A stretch of 64,000 nucleotides of DNA from positions 1 through 64,000 of the forward strand of contig JBJXDY010000013.1 of the NCBI GenBank assembly GCA_046154965.1. Direction: 5' to 3'. Made by a program: the position numbers and the translations under genes. Below the pieces are notes generated by a model. It was not told where the DNA came from, ran no database searches, and worked only from the letters and a program-made list of their open reading frames with translations. The stretch's first letter is position 1; every line of letters starts with the position of its first letter. Shown here one piece after another: positions 51,356 through 61,185 of the stretch. Origin of the DNA: DATKFM01 sp046154965 (lineage in GTDB: Bacteria > Pseudomonadota > Alphaproteobacteria > Dongiales > Dongiaceae).

Positions 51356-53899
51356 TCAGGGCCGGAAGCGGATCTGGCGCAGCAGCGCAAAGGGCGAATC
51401 CGCGGCCGGCTTGGTGCGTCGCCGCCGCTTGCGCCGGGGCACCGCGGCCTTCTTCTCGCCGGGTGCCGTCTCGGCCCTCTGTGCGGTGCGGGGCAGGCGG
51501 CGGGAAAAGCTCTCGCCTTCGGGGGTTTCCTCGCGCCGATAGCCCATGGCGCGAAGCGCAGCCGACAGATCCTCAGGCGCGCAATCGATGGTCTGCCGCA
51601 AGCTCTCCGTCGCGGTGAACGGACCCTGTTGCGACAGAGCCCGCGCCATGACCGCCAGCCGCTCCAGGGCCTCGAATCGAACCGCCAGCGCGCCGACCGG
51701 CCGCAGGTTCACGGCAAAGTAGTAGCCATCGGGTAACGCGCGCTCGCGCACCAGGCTCGGTCCCTGCATGGCCGGCGGCGGTGTGATCTGATGACCCGCA
51801 TGCACCGCCCAGAGCATCGCCTTCACCCGCGTCGCCTCGGCGCCGGCGGTTCCGGCAATCCAGATCGTTTCCCGTCCCAGCCGCAGTCCGAGCTGCCGCA
51901 CCTGTTTGCGCTCGTCATCGCTCAGGCTGTTGACCTGGCTCAGCACCATGGGCCGCGGCACTGCGCCCAGCGCCTCGACCAGTTGGAACACCAGACCGCG
52001 GGCCGCGCCCGACAGCTTCGCCTCGCGCACCCGCCAAAGCGGCCGCAGCCGTCCGCGCAGGAATTTATCGAGCCACATCGCCAACCGTCGCCGCACCCGC
52101 TCCCGCGACGGCCCGTCTTCCAGCTCGCTGGGCAAAAGATCGATGCGCGGCTGCAGCGCGGTCTCGCCCCTGACGATGCGGGCGATAGCCATGCCGTCCC
52201 AGGCGATCAGCCCGGCATCATTCAGCGAGAAGGCGCCGTCATCGGCGGTCTCCAAGCGGCGCAAGCGGTAGGGCAGTTCCTGCGCCAGCGCCCGGCGCGC
52301 CGAGGTCATAAGGGATTTCTGCGCCTCGCTGTTGGCGGCGCGTTCCGGCACAAAGTGCAACCCCTCCAGCCGGCCGACAGCGTGGCCTTCCACCACAACT
52401 TCGCCGTCGGCGGACACTTGGGTGATGAAATCCCGCGCCGCCGCCAGCCGCTTTGACAACAGGGCATGGCGGCGGTCGACGAAGCGCTGGGTGAGCTGCT
52501 GATGCAGCGCGTCGGATAGCTTGTCCTCCACCGCCCGCGATCGCTCCTGCCAATGCTTGGCATCGGCCATCCAGTCGCCGCGGTGGGAGATGTAGGTCCA
52601 GGTGCGGATATAGGCGATGCGCTGCACCAGCTGATCGATGTCGCCCTCTGTGCGGTCGATGCGCGAGATCTGCTCCGACACCCAATCGGTCGGCAGCACG
52701 CAAGGTTCCGTCGCCAGATAGCGATATACCTGCGAGAGAAGCCGGGTGTGGGAATCGGTCAGCGTCTTGCGGAAATCCGGAATCTGGCAGACTTCCCACA
52801 GCAATCGCAGGCGATCGCGGGATCGCGCGAGATCGGCGAGCTCGGGATCGCGCGCGATCGCCGCCAGCGCCAGATGATCGTCGGCGTCGCGCACGCGGAT
52901 GAGGCCGGGCGACGGCGGCTGCCGGTCGAGACTCTGCAGCAGCCCTTGCAGGCTGCGGAAATCCAGGTCGGTATTGCGCCAATAGAGCGTGCCGATGGGA
53001 TCGAAGCGGTGATTTTCCACCGCATCCACCAACTCGGGATCAAGCGGACCGACCTCGGCCGTGGTGCCGAACGTGCCGTTGTTCATGTGGCGGCCGGCAC
53101 GACCGGCGATCTGCGCGATCTCCGGCGCGGTAAGGCGGCGCGAGCCGCGGCCATCGAACTTGGTCATGCGCGCAAATGCGACATGATCCAGGTCCATGTT
53201 CAGGCCCATGCCGATGGCATCGGTGGCGACCATATAGTCGACCTCGCCCGACTGATACATCTCCACCTGCGCGTTGCGCGTGCGCGGCGACAGGGCGCCC
53301 ATGACGACGGCGCAGCCGCCGCGCTGCCGGCGCATCAGCTCCGCCAGCTCATAAACTTCCGCGGTGGAGAAGGCGACGACGGCGCTGCGCCGCGGCAGTC
53401 GGGTGATCTTTTTCGGTCCGGTATAGGTGAGCGTCGAAAAGCGCGGCCGGCGAATCACCTCCGCCTGCGGCACCAGCTTGCGCAGCAGCGGCCGAATGGT
53501 GTCGGCGCCCAGGAACATGGTCTCGTCCTCGCCGCGCGCCTGCAGGATACGGTCGGTGAAAACATGGCCGCGCTCGGGATCGGCCGCCATCTGCACCTCA
53601 TCGACGGCGAGGAAGGAGACGCGGCGGTCCAGCGGCATCGATTCGACGGTGCAGACCAGATAGGAGGGATGCGCCGGGATGACCCGCTCTTCGCCTGTGA
53701 TCAGCGCCACGGCGCTGGCGCCCTTCAGCTTGACGATGCGGTCGTAGTTTTCCCGCGCCAGCAGGCGCAAGGGGAAGCCGATCATCCCCGAGCGATGGCC
53801 GAGCATCCGCTCGACGGCCAAGTAGGTCTTGCCGGTATTGGTCGGCCCGAGGACCGCCGTGATGCGCTGAGATCCTGCCGTCATGGCGGCTTGGTTCAT
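51356..53899 (-). CDS. Suv3-like superfamily 2 RNA helicase
   Basis: An 847-residue helicase. TAVLGPTNTGKTYLAVERML (Walker A, about residues 13-32), FLAVDEVQMAADPERG (DEVQ, Walker B), FLGADTIRP, and VATDAIGMGLNMDLDHVAF with IAQIAGRAGRH (motif VI) are the exact pattern of mitochondrial SUV3 and its alphaproteobacterial relatives. A basic C-terminal tail (RRKRRRRTKPA) follows. AGGTGA precedes ATG 53899. It is likely involved in RNA turnover; in mitochondria SUV3 works with PNPase. Confidence 0.92.
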   Translation of the reverse strand: MNQAAMTAGSQRITAVLGPTNTGKTYLAVERMLGHRSGMIGFPLRLLARENYDRIVKLKGASAVALITGEERVIPAHPSYLVCTVESMPLDRRVSFLAVDEVQMAADPERGHVFTDRILQARGEDETMFLGADTIRPLLRKLVPQAEVIRRPRFSTLTYTGPKKITRLPRRSAVVAFSTAEVYELAELMRRQRGGCAVVMGALSPRTRNAQVEMYQSGEVDYMVATDAIGMGLNMDLDHVAFARMTKFDGRGSRRLTAPEIAQIAGRAGRHMNNGTFGTTAEVGPLDPELVDAVENHRFDPIGTLYWRNTDLDFRSLQGLLQSLDRQPPSPGLIRVRDADDHLALAAIARDPELADLARSRDRLRLLWEVCQIPDFRKTLTDSHTRLLSQVYRYLATEPCVLPTDWVSEQISRIDRTEGDIDQLVQRIAYIRTWTYISHRGDWMADAKHWQERSRAVEDKLSDALHQQLTQRFVDRRHALLSKRLAAARDFITQVSADGEVVVEGHAVGRLEGLHFVPERAANSEAQKSLMTSARRALAQELPYRLRRLETADDGAFSLNDAGLIAWDGMAIARIVRGETALQPRIDLLPSELEDGPSRERVRRRLAMWLDKFLRGRLRPLWRVREAKLSGAARGLVFQLVEALGAVPRPMVLSQVNSLSDDERKQVRQLGLRLGRETIWIAGTAGAEATRVKAMLWAVHAGHQITPPPAMQGPSLVRERALPDGYYFAVNLRPVGALAVRFEALERLAVMARALSQQGPFTATESLRQTIDCAPEDLSAALRAMGYRREETPEGESFSRRLPRTAQRAETAPGEKKAAVPRRKRRRRTKPAADSPFALLRQIRFRP

Positions 53900-53964
53900 G
53901 CAATCACCTATGGCGATGATTCCATCGGATTCAAGTTTAGTTTTCGTTAGCGTCGCCGGAGAAT

Positions 53965-54798
53965 TCAGCGCGGCCGGCGCCAGGTTCCGCCACTGACCGA
54001 ACGCTCGATCGGCGAGCTGCTGCGGCGCTGAGGCATCATTTGCGCCGGGCTGACATTGCGGGTGGCGGCCGACGCGGCATGGCTCGGTTTGCGGGCGGCC
54101 GGGATGCTGCCGGTCGCCGGTGCCGGCCGGGCCAGGTCCTGTGGTCTTTCGGGCACTTTCAGCCGCCGCCCGCCCAGGAAGCTGATCAGCAGCAGCACCA
54201 GCCAGGCGAAAACCGGCGTCGGGTCGAGGGAATCGGTATCGATCCAGCCTTTGGTCCCGGTCAGGTCGATGGCGGCGGCGTTGGTTCGCCAGGCAAACCA
54301 GATCAGGGCGAGATTGACCAGAAACACCAGGAAACGCAGGCCGGAGGCCCGGCGGCGGGCATTAATCGCCGGCAGGAACAGGACCGTCACGACGGCGCCG
54401 AATCCCAGGGGCACCAGGAAGGGCAGCAGACCGGCGTGAGGTTTCAGGGCGCTGTAGATGCCATTGGCATCGATCGCCGATGCCATGTCCGGCAGCATTG
54501 CCGGAACGGCAACGGCAGCCAGGTACCAGATCGCATAGAGCACCGTGTCGCTTACCGATTCCTGCAGTTCCTCCCGGCCGCTGATGATGAACACGGCGAT
54601 TGCGCCCACGATGGCGGCGAAGATGGCCCAGAGGATGACCGATCCGATGATGGCGCCGATGAAGCTGCGGCCGGAGCCCTGCCTATCGATGGCGGGCGCC
54701 GCCGCCTGCTGCGGCCGGGGCGGCGTGGGCATCAGATGTTTGACCTTGCCTCGTTGAGCGGCCTGGGCGCTGAGTTGGGCTAACCATTGCTTGGACAT
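53965..54798 (-). CDS. Hypothetical membrane protein, four to five helices
   Basis: A 277-residue protein. Residues 1-45 are basic and Pro/Ala-rich; hydrophobic segments lie near 46-70, 83-103, 120-145, 152-172 and 190-212; a Pro/Arg/Ser-rich cytoplasmic tail of about 60 residues ends in SGGTWRRPR. I recognise no family. It sits upstream of the helicase on the same strand and divergent from htpG. Confidence 0.6.
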   Translation of the reverse strand: MSKQWLAQLSAQAAQRGKVKHLMPTPPRPQQAAAPAIDRQGSGRSFIGAIIGSVILWAIFAAIVGAIAVFIISGREELQESVSDTVLYAIWYLAAVAVPAMLPDMASAIDANGIYSALKPHAGLLPFLVPLGFGAVVTVLFLPAINARRRASGLRFLVFLVNLALIWFAWRTNAAAIDLTGTKGWIDTDSLDPTPVFAWLVLLLISFLGGRRLKVPERPQDLARPAPATGSIPAARKPSHAASAATRNVSPAQMMPQRRSSSPIERSVSGGTWRRPR

Positions 54799-54964
54799 GA
54801 GTTTTCCGGACTCTGGGGACCTGAAAAGCCAAGAATAGCACGATTCCGGCCCAGCGGCCCACCGGGCCCGGCCAGCGGCAGCTTAGGCCTTGATCGGCAC
54901 GGCCCGCTTGCACACATGAAGTCCCCGGAAGGTCCGGGCCAGGTAAATCAGGGAGGGAGGACCC

Positions 54965-56845
54965 ATGACCGGCGAACGGCATGGATTTCAGGCTGAAGTC
55001 AGCCGTCTGCTCGATATCGTCGCCCATTCGCTCTACAGCGATAAGGCGGTTTTCCTCAGGGAGTTGATCTCCAATGCTTCCGACGCCTGCGACCGGCTGC
55101 GCTATCTGGCGCTGACCCAGCCGGAGCTGGGCGGCGACGGCCAGGGCTATCGGGTCACCCTTACCCCCGACAAATCCACCCGCACCCTGGTGGTCGCCGA
55201 CAATGGCATTGGCATGAACCGGGACGATCTGGTGGAGTGCCTGGGCACCATCGCCCGCTCGGGCACCGCCGCCTTCATGCAGCAGATGACCGGCGACTCA
55301 GCCAAGGACATGGCGCTGATCGGCCAGTTCGGCGTCGGCTTCTATTCCTCCTTCATGATCGCCGACAAGGTGGTGGTGGAGAGCCGCAAGGCCGGCGAGG
55401 CCGAAGGCTGGCGCTGGGAATCCGACGGCAAGGGGGAGTTCACCATCGAGCCCGCCGAACTGCCGGATCGCGGAACGAAGATCACGATGCATCTGCGACA
55501 GGGCGAGGATGATTTCCTGGAGCCGGAGCGGCTGCGCCACATCGTGCGCAAATACTCCGATCACATCGCGCTGCCCATCGTGCTCGCCGCCGACGGCAAG
55601 GACGAGACGATCAACAAGGCGTCGGCGCTCTGGACCCGCGGCAAGAACGAGATCACGCCGGAGCAATACACCGAGTTCTATCACCACCACGCCCACGCCT
55701 TCGACGATCCCTGGCTGACGCTGCATTGGCGCGCCGAAGGCAAGATCGAATATACCGGCCTGCTGTTCGTGCCCTCGGCGAAACCGTTCGATCTCTTCCA
55801 TCCCGACCGCAAGCATTGCGTGAAACTGTATGTGCGGCGGGTCTTCATCACCGATACCTGCGAGGACGTGCTGCCGGCCTATCTGCGCTTCGTGCGCGGC
55901 GTCATCGATACCGAGGACCTGCCGCTCAATATCAGCCGCGAGATGCTGCAGCATAATCCGCTGCTGGCGAAGATCCGTCATGGCGTCATCAAGCGCGTGC
56001 TCGGCGATCTGCAGAAGAAGGCGGAGAAGGAGCCGGCGGCCTACGCGACGTTCTGGGAGAATTTCGGCGCGGTGCTGAAGGAAGGTCTGTATGAGGATCA
56101 GGACAATCGCGAGGCCTTGCTGAGCCTGGCCCGATTCCGCAGCACGGTGTCGGATCAGCCTTGCAGCCTCGCCGACTATGTCGGCCGCATGAAACCGGCG
56201 CAGGAGGCGATCTACTACATCTCCGGCGACAGTGTCGGCGCGCTGATGCAGAGTCCGCAGATCGAGGGCTACAAGGCCAAGGGCGTCGAGGTCCTGCTGC
56301 TCACCGATCCCGTGGATGAATTCTGGATGCCCGCGGTGGGCAATTTCCAGGACAAGCCGTTCAAGTCGGTGACGCGCGGCTCGGCCGATCTGACGCGCAT
56401 CGCCAGGCCGGAAGGTGAAACCGAAAAACCTACGGCGGCGGCGCCCGGCATCGACGCGTTGGTGGCGCTGTTCCGGCTGACGCTGAAGGATGCGGTGAAG
56501 GACGTGCGCAGCAGCGAGCGCCTGACCGACAGCGCCGTCTGTCTGGTGGCCGATGACGGCGACATGGACATCCATCTGGAGCGCATGCTGAAGCAGCACC
56601 GGCAACTGGCGCAGAACGTCAAGCGGGTGCTGGAGATCAATCCCCAGCATCCCCTGGTGATGGGGCTGGCAAAGCGCGTGGGCGAGAAGAGCAACGGCAG
56701 TGGCGAAAAGGGCGCGGATCTCGCCGAGGCAGCTTGGCTGCTGCTGGACCAGGCCCGCATCGTCGGCGGCGAGCCCCTGCCGGATCCCGCCGCCTTTTCC
56801 CGGCGCCTGGCCGACGTGATGCGCCGGGCCCTAAGCGCCGCATAG
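54965..56845 (+). CDS. htpG: Molecular chaperone HtpG (Hsp90)
   Basis: A 626-residue Hsp90. The ATP-binding Bergerat fold is plain: FLRELISNASDACDRLRY (Asn and Asp, about residues 28-45), VADNGIGMNRDDL and GQFGVGFYSSFM. The middle domain holds the catalytic Arg in NISREMLQHN (about 325) and the C-terminal dimerisation domain includes MLKQHRQL. GGGAGGGAGGACCC precedes ATG 54965. Full length for the family. Confidence 0.98.
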   Translation: MTGERHGFQAEVSRLLDIVAHSLYSDKAVFLRELISNASDACDRLRYLALTQPELGGDGQGYRVTLTPDKSTRTLVVADNGIGMNRDDLVECLGTIARSGTAAFMQQMTGDSAKDMALIGQFGVGFYSSFMIADKVVVESRKAGEAEGWRWESDGKGEFTIEPAELPDRGTKITMHLRQGEDDFLEPERLRHIVRKYSDHIALPIVLAADGKDETINKASALWTRGKNEITPEQYTEFYHHHAHAFDDPWLTLHWRAEGKIEYTGLLFVPSAKPFDLFHPDRKHCVKLYVRRVFITDTCEDVLPAYLRFVRGVIDTEDLPLNISREMLQHNPLLAKIRHGVIKRVLGDLQKKAEKEPAAYATFWENFGAVLKEGLYEDQDNREALLSLARFRSTVSDQPCSLADYVGRMKPAQEAIYYISGDSVGALMQSPQIEGYKAKGVEVLLLTDPVDEFWMPAVGNFQDKPFKSVTRGSADLTRIARPEGETEKPTAAAPGIDALVALFRLTLKDAVKDVRSSERLTDSAVCLVADDGDMDIHLERMLKQHRQLAQNVKRVLEINPQHPLVMGLAKRVGEKSNGSGEKGADLAEAAWLLLDQARIVGGEPLPDPAAFSRRLADVMRRALSAA

Positions 56846-56886
56846 CGGCCGATCCGCCATCGCGCTCTGGGCGATCGATCCGCCGG

Positions 56887-56908
56887 ACCGGCTGCATGAC
56901 AAGCCGGT
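56887..56908 (+). terminator. Hairpin downstream of htpG
   Basis: ACCGGCT (56887-56893) pairs with AGCCGGT (56902-56908) around an eight-base loop, 42 bp after the htpG stop. No T-run follows, so only a weak or Rho-assisted terminator is suggested. Confidence 0.35.
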
Positions 56909-56995
56909 AGGAATAACGGCCTCTGGCGGGTTAACCATACCTTAAGCCGAGACAAGTATCCTATCATTCCGTATGGCAGGAATTGATGAGCTGCG

Positions 56996-58045
56996 ATGAA
57001 GCGCGCCGGCGCCGCATTTCTGTTTGTTTTCGGTATGTTGGCGATCAGCGGCGCCGCCGTCATGGCGGATACCCTGCCCGTGGCCGGCGCCGAGCTTTCG
57101 GCGCTCAAGGCGAAGTACCGCCGGCCTGAGGCGATTCCGTTCCCCGATGGGAACGCCTATTCCGAGGCCAAAGCCGAACTCGGCCAGATGCTGTTCTTCG
57201 ACCCCCGGCTGTCCAAGGAAAATAATCTTTCCTGCGCCTCCTGCCATAACCCGTCCCTGGCCTGGGAAGACGGTCAGGTGACCGCCGTCGGGGCGGCACT
57301 GACGCGGTTGCGGCGGCACACGCCCAGCATCCTTAATCTGGCATGGGGCGAACTCTATTTCTGGGACGGCCGCGCGGCGTCTCTTGAGGAGCAGGCGCTG
57401 GGGCCGATCCAATCGGAAGTGGAGATGGCCCAGCCGCTGCCTCAACTCGTGGACGAGTTGAATGCGATACCCGGCTACCGCCAGGCATTCGATGCGGCAT
57501 TTCCGGGCGCGGGCATCAGCGCCGACACGATCGCAAGAGCCATCGCCACCTACGAACGCACTGTCGTCTCCGGCGCCGCTCCCTTCGACCGCTGGATCGA
57601 GGGAGACGAGACCGCCATCAGCGACTCCGCCAAGCGCGGCTTCATCGCCTTCAACGGCGCCGCCGGCTGCGCCGGCTGCCATGTCGCGTGGAACTTCACC
57701 GATCACAGTTTCCATGATATCGGCCTGCCGAACGAGCGGGACCTCGGCCGCTTCGACCGGCTGCCGCTGCCAACGATGAAGTTCGCGTTCAAGACGCCGG
57801 GCCTGCGCGACATCGCGCGGCGGGCGCCCTTCATGCATGACGGCTCGATGCCCACGCTGGATGCGGTGATCGAGCACTATGCCCAGGGCATGGCCGATCG
57901 GCCCAGCCTCTCGCGTCAGGTCAAGCGATTCGAGCTGAGCCATACGATCAAGGCCGATCTCGTCGCCTTCCTGCTAACGCTGAGCAGCGCCGACCCGCCG
58001 GCAACGCCGCCCGCCCTGCCGGGCGGCGAACAGTCAATCCACTAA
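56996..58045 (+). CDS. Di-haem cytochrome c peroxidase/MauG-family protein
   Basis: A 349-residue periplasmic protein. Signal peptide about 1-24 (AFLFVFGMLAISGAAVMA-D). Two haem c sites: CASCH (about residue 80) and CAGCH (about 222). ELGQMLFFDPRLSKENNLSC and the late PFMHDGSMPTL segment, with a candidate axial Met, match the bacterial cytochrome c peroxidase family. It reduces peroxide or, in the MauG branch, oxidises protein residues. It begins a three-gene plus-strand run with a cupredoxin and a chemoreceptor. Confidence 0.92.
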   Translation: MKRAGAAFLFVFGMLAISGAAVMADTLPVAGAELSALKAKYRRPEAIPFPDGNAYSEAKAELGQMLFFDPRLSKENNLSCASCHNPSLAWEDGQVTAVGAALTRLRRHTPSILNLAWGELYFWDGRAASLEEQALGPIQSEVEMAQPLPQLVDELNAIPGYRQAFDAAFPGAGISADTIARAIATYERTVVSGAAPFDRWIEGDETAISDSAKRGFIAFNGAAGCAGCHVAWNFTDHSFHDIGLPNERDLGRFDRLPLPTMKFAFKTPGLRDIARRAPFMHDGSMPTLDAVIEHYAQGMADRPSLSRQVKRFELSHTIKADLVAFLLTLSSADPPATPPALPGGEQSIH

Positions 58046-58060
58046 CCAAGGGAGCCTCGA

Positions 58061-58384
58061 ATGAAGAAGATGGCAACGGCCATGGCCATTGGCGCGCTCG
58101 TCGCGGCGACGGCGGCGACGGCGGCGCTGGAGACCGTGATCAAGCAAAAGGACCGGCAATTCTCCCAGCCGGACCTGATGGTTCAGAAGGGCGAGAATGT
58201 GATCTTCGTCAACGAAGACATCGTCGCCCACAATATCTATGTCGAATTCAACAGCGGCGTGGTGGACACCGGGCTGCAGAAGCCGGGCGAATGGGCGGCG
58301 GTGATTTTCGCCGAGCAGGGCGAGTTCCCGGTGCGCTGCGCGATCCATCCGACCATGAAGATGACCGTGCGCGTCGCCGAGTGA
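58061..58384 (+). CDS. Periplasmic cupredoxin (plastocyanin/pseudoazurin-like)
   Basis: A 107-residue type I copper protein. Signal peptide about 1-22. Copper ligands are His57 in VAHNIY and the C-terminal loop CAIHPTMKM with Cys93, His96 and Met101. QFSQPDLMVQKGENVIFVNED is the usual opening beta strand. Only 15 bp downstream of the di-haem peroxidase, it is a natural electron donor for that enzyme (inference). Confidence 0.9.
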   Translation: MKKMATAMAIGALVAATAATAALETVIKQKDRQFSQPDLMVQKGENVIFVNEDIVAHNIYVEFNSGVVDTGLQKPGEWAAVIFAEQGEFPVRCAIHPTMKMTVRVAE

Positions 58385-58405
58385 CGGCACGGGACAAAAC
58401 CTCCC

Positions 58406-60151
58406 ATGTCCATCCAACTCAAGACACTGGGAGTATTCTCCCTTATTGCGCTTCTGATGATGGTATTCAGCGCGTTCGCTTATCGCATTCTCGATGAGTT
58501 GGCGGAGGTTCCAGCGCAAATCTACAACGGCCCGCTGATGGCAATCAGCCATGCGCGCGCCGCGCAGAACAATCTCGTCAACGCCCGTCTTTCCCTGGAA
58601 CGCGAGTCTGCCGACAAAGACCGGCGCTTCGCCGATCTGCGGGCTGAGTTCGGCGCCTACCATGAGAACATGACGGTCGCCATCGAGCGGTCGCTGTCCG
58701 AAGACGCCCGCCGCCTGGGTGCGGATCTGCTACGCGAGTTCGCGGCGATCGAAGGTCAGATAGAGCCGGCCATGCAGGATGCGGCTGGCCTGCGGATACT
58801 GCGCGACAGCCTGGTGGCGGCCGAGCGGCGGTCGGATTTGCTGGTCGAGGCCGCGGCGGCCGACGGCTACCTGTTTCATACGGAAACACAGCAGCTTGTC
58901 GAGCGGCAGCGCAAGCTGTTCGCGGCCGCCATGGTCGCGCTGTCGCTGGCGACTGTCGTGATCGCCTATGGCGTCGGCTGGCTGTTCACCCGTCCCCTCC
59001 AGGCGATCACCAAGGCGATGACCAGACTGGCGGCCGGCGACTGGCAGGTGCAGGTGCCCGGCCTGCGCCGCGGCGACGAACTCGGCCAGATGGCGCGCAC
59101 CCTCGAGGTCTTCCGCGACACCGCTCAGGCGGCCCAGCGCCTGTCGGAGGAAACCGCGCGGCAGCGCCAGGATGCGCTGCAAACCGAGCGCCAAATCGCC
59201 GAGGACCGGGCGCGCCAGGAGCAGCGCAGGGTTGAGCAGGAACTGCGCGCCTCCGAACGCCAGCAGGAAGCGGTTCAGAGCGAACTCGCGGCGATGGCCG
59301 CGGAATTCGAACGCCTGCTGGGCGAAACCGTGCTCGGGGTGGACGCGACCGCGCAGGAGCTGACGGAAATCGCCGAACGGATGGCCGGATCGGCCGGCGA
59401 GTTCGCGAGCGAGAGTACGGCGGCCTCTCATGAAGCTCAAAGTGCTTCGGAAGCGGTGCGGGCAGTCGCTGCGGCGACGCACTCGCTAAGCGAATTCATT
59501 CAAACGATCGAGGCGCGCATGGTCGAGTCGCGCACCGTGGCGACGCAGGCGTCCGCCAAGGCAGCGGAGATCACGGGCCAGGTCCGCGGCTTGGCGAAGG
59601 TCGCTACGCAAATAGGCGATGCCGTGCTGCTGATCAAGGAGATTGCGGACAACACCAAGCTGCTGGCTCTCAACGCCACCATCGAGGCCGCGCGCGCCGG
59701 CAGCGCGGGCACCGGATTCTCCGTCGTCGCCAAGGAGATCCGTACCCTGGCGGAACAGACTGCGGGCGCGACGTTCGAGATCGGCCGGGAAGTCAAGGCC
59801 ATCCAGACCGCGACCGGCGCGGTGAGCGTCGGCATCGACGAGATGGCCGGCGTGATCGATCAGATGCGGCGCGCCTCGCAGACCGCGGCAGACGCAGTTT
59901 CGCAGCAGGCTGGCGCCGCCGAGGTGATCGGGCAGCGGACAGAATCGATGTCGGAGTTGAACAACTCCGTGGCCGCTCGTATCGGCAATGTCTCGTCCTT
60001 GGCCGAGGCGGCAAACTCGATCGCCACCGAAGTGCGAACCGCGGTGACGATGGTTCGCGAACAGGTTCAAGACGTCCAAGGCAAGCTGGTTTCGCGGCTG
60101 CGCGCCGTCACGGACAAGGCGCCGCAGCCGGATTTGCGCCGCTCCGCTTGA
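58406..60151 (+). CDS. Methyl-accepting chemotaxis protein
   Basis: A 581-residue chemoreceptor. TM1 about 8-26, a four-helix-bundle-type periplasmic sensor about 27-170 without Cys or haem motif, TM2 about 171-195, HAMP (FTRPLQAITKAMTRLAAGDWQ, about 193-245), a charged coiled coil, and the signalling domain with the tip EIADNTKLLALNATIEAARAG. The C-terminus lacks a CheR-tethering pentapeptide. It starts 21 bp after the cupredoxin, so the three genes probably form an operon, suggesting redox or peroxide taxis. Confidence 0.9.
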   Translation: MSIQLKTLGVFSLIALLMMVFSAFAYRILDELAEVPAQIYNGPLMAISHARAAQNNLVNARLSLERESADKDRRFADLRAEFGAYHENMTVAIERSLSEDARRLGADLLREFAAIEGQIEPAMQDAAGLRILRDSLVAAERRSDLLVEAAAADGYLFHTETQQLVERQRKLFAAAMVALSLATVVIAYGVGWLFTRPLQAITKAMTRLAAGDWQVQVPGLRRGDELGQMARTLEVFRDTAQAAQRLSEETARQRQDALQTERQIAEDRARQEQRRVEQELRASERQQEAVQSELAAMAAEFERLLGETVLGVDATAQELTEIAERMAGSAGEFASESTAASHEAQSASEAVRAVAAATHSLSEFIQTIEARMVESRTVATQASAKAAEITGQVRGLAKVATQIGDAVLLIKEIADNTKLLALNATIEAARAGSAGTGFSVVAKEIRTLAEQTAGATFEIGREVKAIQTATGAVSVGIDEMAGVIDQMRRASQTAADAVSQQAGAAEVIGQRTESMSELNNSVAARIGNVSSLAEAANSIATEVRTAVTMVREQVQDVQGKLVSRLRAVTDKAPQPDLRRSA

Positions 60152-60168
60152 GAGCGGTCCGCCCGCCG

Positions 60169-60273
60169 CTATTCGGCTTTCACGCTGGCAGCGATCGGTT
60201 GAATCGCCGCAGACGTCGTCGGCGCCTCCGCCGGTTTCGTTGCACAGGCGGATAGGATCAGGGCCCGCCGGGG
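60169..60273 (-). pseudogene. Possible remnant of a small lipoprotein gene
   Basis: Directly after, and in frame with, the stop codon of the DUF1223 gene there are about 34 open codons reading PRRALILSACATKPAEAP and ending SVKAE-stop. LSAC is a good lipobox after a hydrophobic stretch, yet no ATG, GTG or TTG start is available. It could be the tail of a decayed entericidin-like lipoprotein. Confidence 0.3.
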
Positions 60274-61008
60274 CTAGGAACCCTGGCCCGGTGCTGGCGC
60301 CGCCGCGACGCCCAGGATCGGGCCGTTGCCGTCGACTTGCAGGATCACGGCGCAGCCCATGTTCTTGTCGGCCACGTCCACATCCAGCAGCAGATCGATG
60401 GCGTTGCCGGTCCAATCGCCGAGCCGGCGCAATTCGCGCACGATGTTGTATTCCACCAGCGTAGAGCCCGCATTTTCGCCGCGGGAGACTTCCGTCTCAC
60501 TGCGCCGCGCGTAGATGACCAGCCACAGGCTCGCGGGATTGGCCTGATCGATCTCCATCGGCGGCGCAGTGACGCGGTACTTGCCGCCGCTCGCCGCGAT
60601 GGCGATCGGCAGCTTCTGTTGGCTTGCGGCCGACTCGATCAACGATTCCACGGCGGCTCGCTGCGAGCCCACCACATCGTAGCGTCCGTCCACCACCATC
60701 TGCGGCGTATAGAGGGTGCGCAGGTCGAGCGCGTCGCGATAGCCCTTTTGCCGCGCGGTATGCTCCGGCCGGGCAAATTTGTCCCGCCAGCCGATATAGT
60801 CCCAGTAATCGACATGGTAGGCGAGGGCGATGATGTCCTCGCGCTGGGCCAGTTCGCCCAGGAATTGGTCGGCGGGCGGGCAGGAACTGCAGCCTTGGGA
60901 GGTGAAAAGTTCCACCAGCACCGGGTCGGCAAGGGCCGGCGCCGGGCCGGCGGCCAGTGCCGCGGCGCCTGCCAGGATCGAGAGCAGATAGCGTGATTTA
61001 GTGCCCAT
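60274..61008 (-). CDS. DUF1223 thioredoxin-like secreted protein
   Basis: A 244-residue protein. Signal peptide about 1-27 (SILAGAAALAAGPAPALA-D). The mature start PVLVELFTSQGCSSCPPADQFL holds a CSSC pair in a thioredoxin-like position; HVDYWDYIGWRDKFA and YTPQMVVDGR are the other DUF1223 blocks. Presumably periplasmic; the redox role is inferred from the Cys motif, and the family function is not established. Confidence 0.9.
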   Translation of the reverse strand: MGTKSRYLLSILAGAAALAAGPAPALADPVLVELFTSQGCSSCPPADQFLGELAQREDIIALAYHVDYWDYIGWRDKFARPEHTARQKGYRDALDLRTLYTPQMVVDGRYDVVGSQRAAVESLIESAASQQKLPIAIAASGGKYRVTAPPMEIDQANPASLWLVIYARRSETEVSRGENAGSTLVEYNIVRELRRLGDWTGNAIDLLLDVDVADKNMGCAVILQVDGNGPILGVAAAPAPGQGS

Positions 61009-61185
61009 GGCCCGGAGAGTGGCTGGAATCGCCGATCACTAGCGAATCACGTGTGGTTGATCACAATGATGCCACAAGAGTTCAGGGGCGGCCAGCGGCC
61101 CATTCATCTGCGGTTCAGGTTCGGGCGCCTAGCCTTGTACGGCTACGCTAATGGGGGCGTTTGCAATGGCTGTGGAGACTAAACC

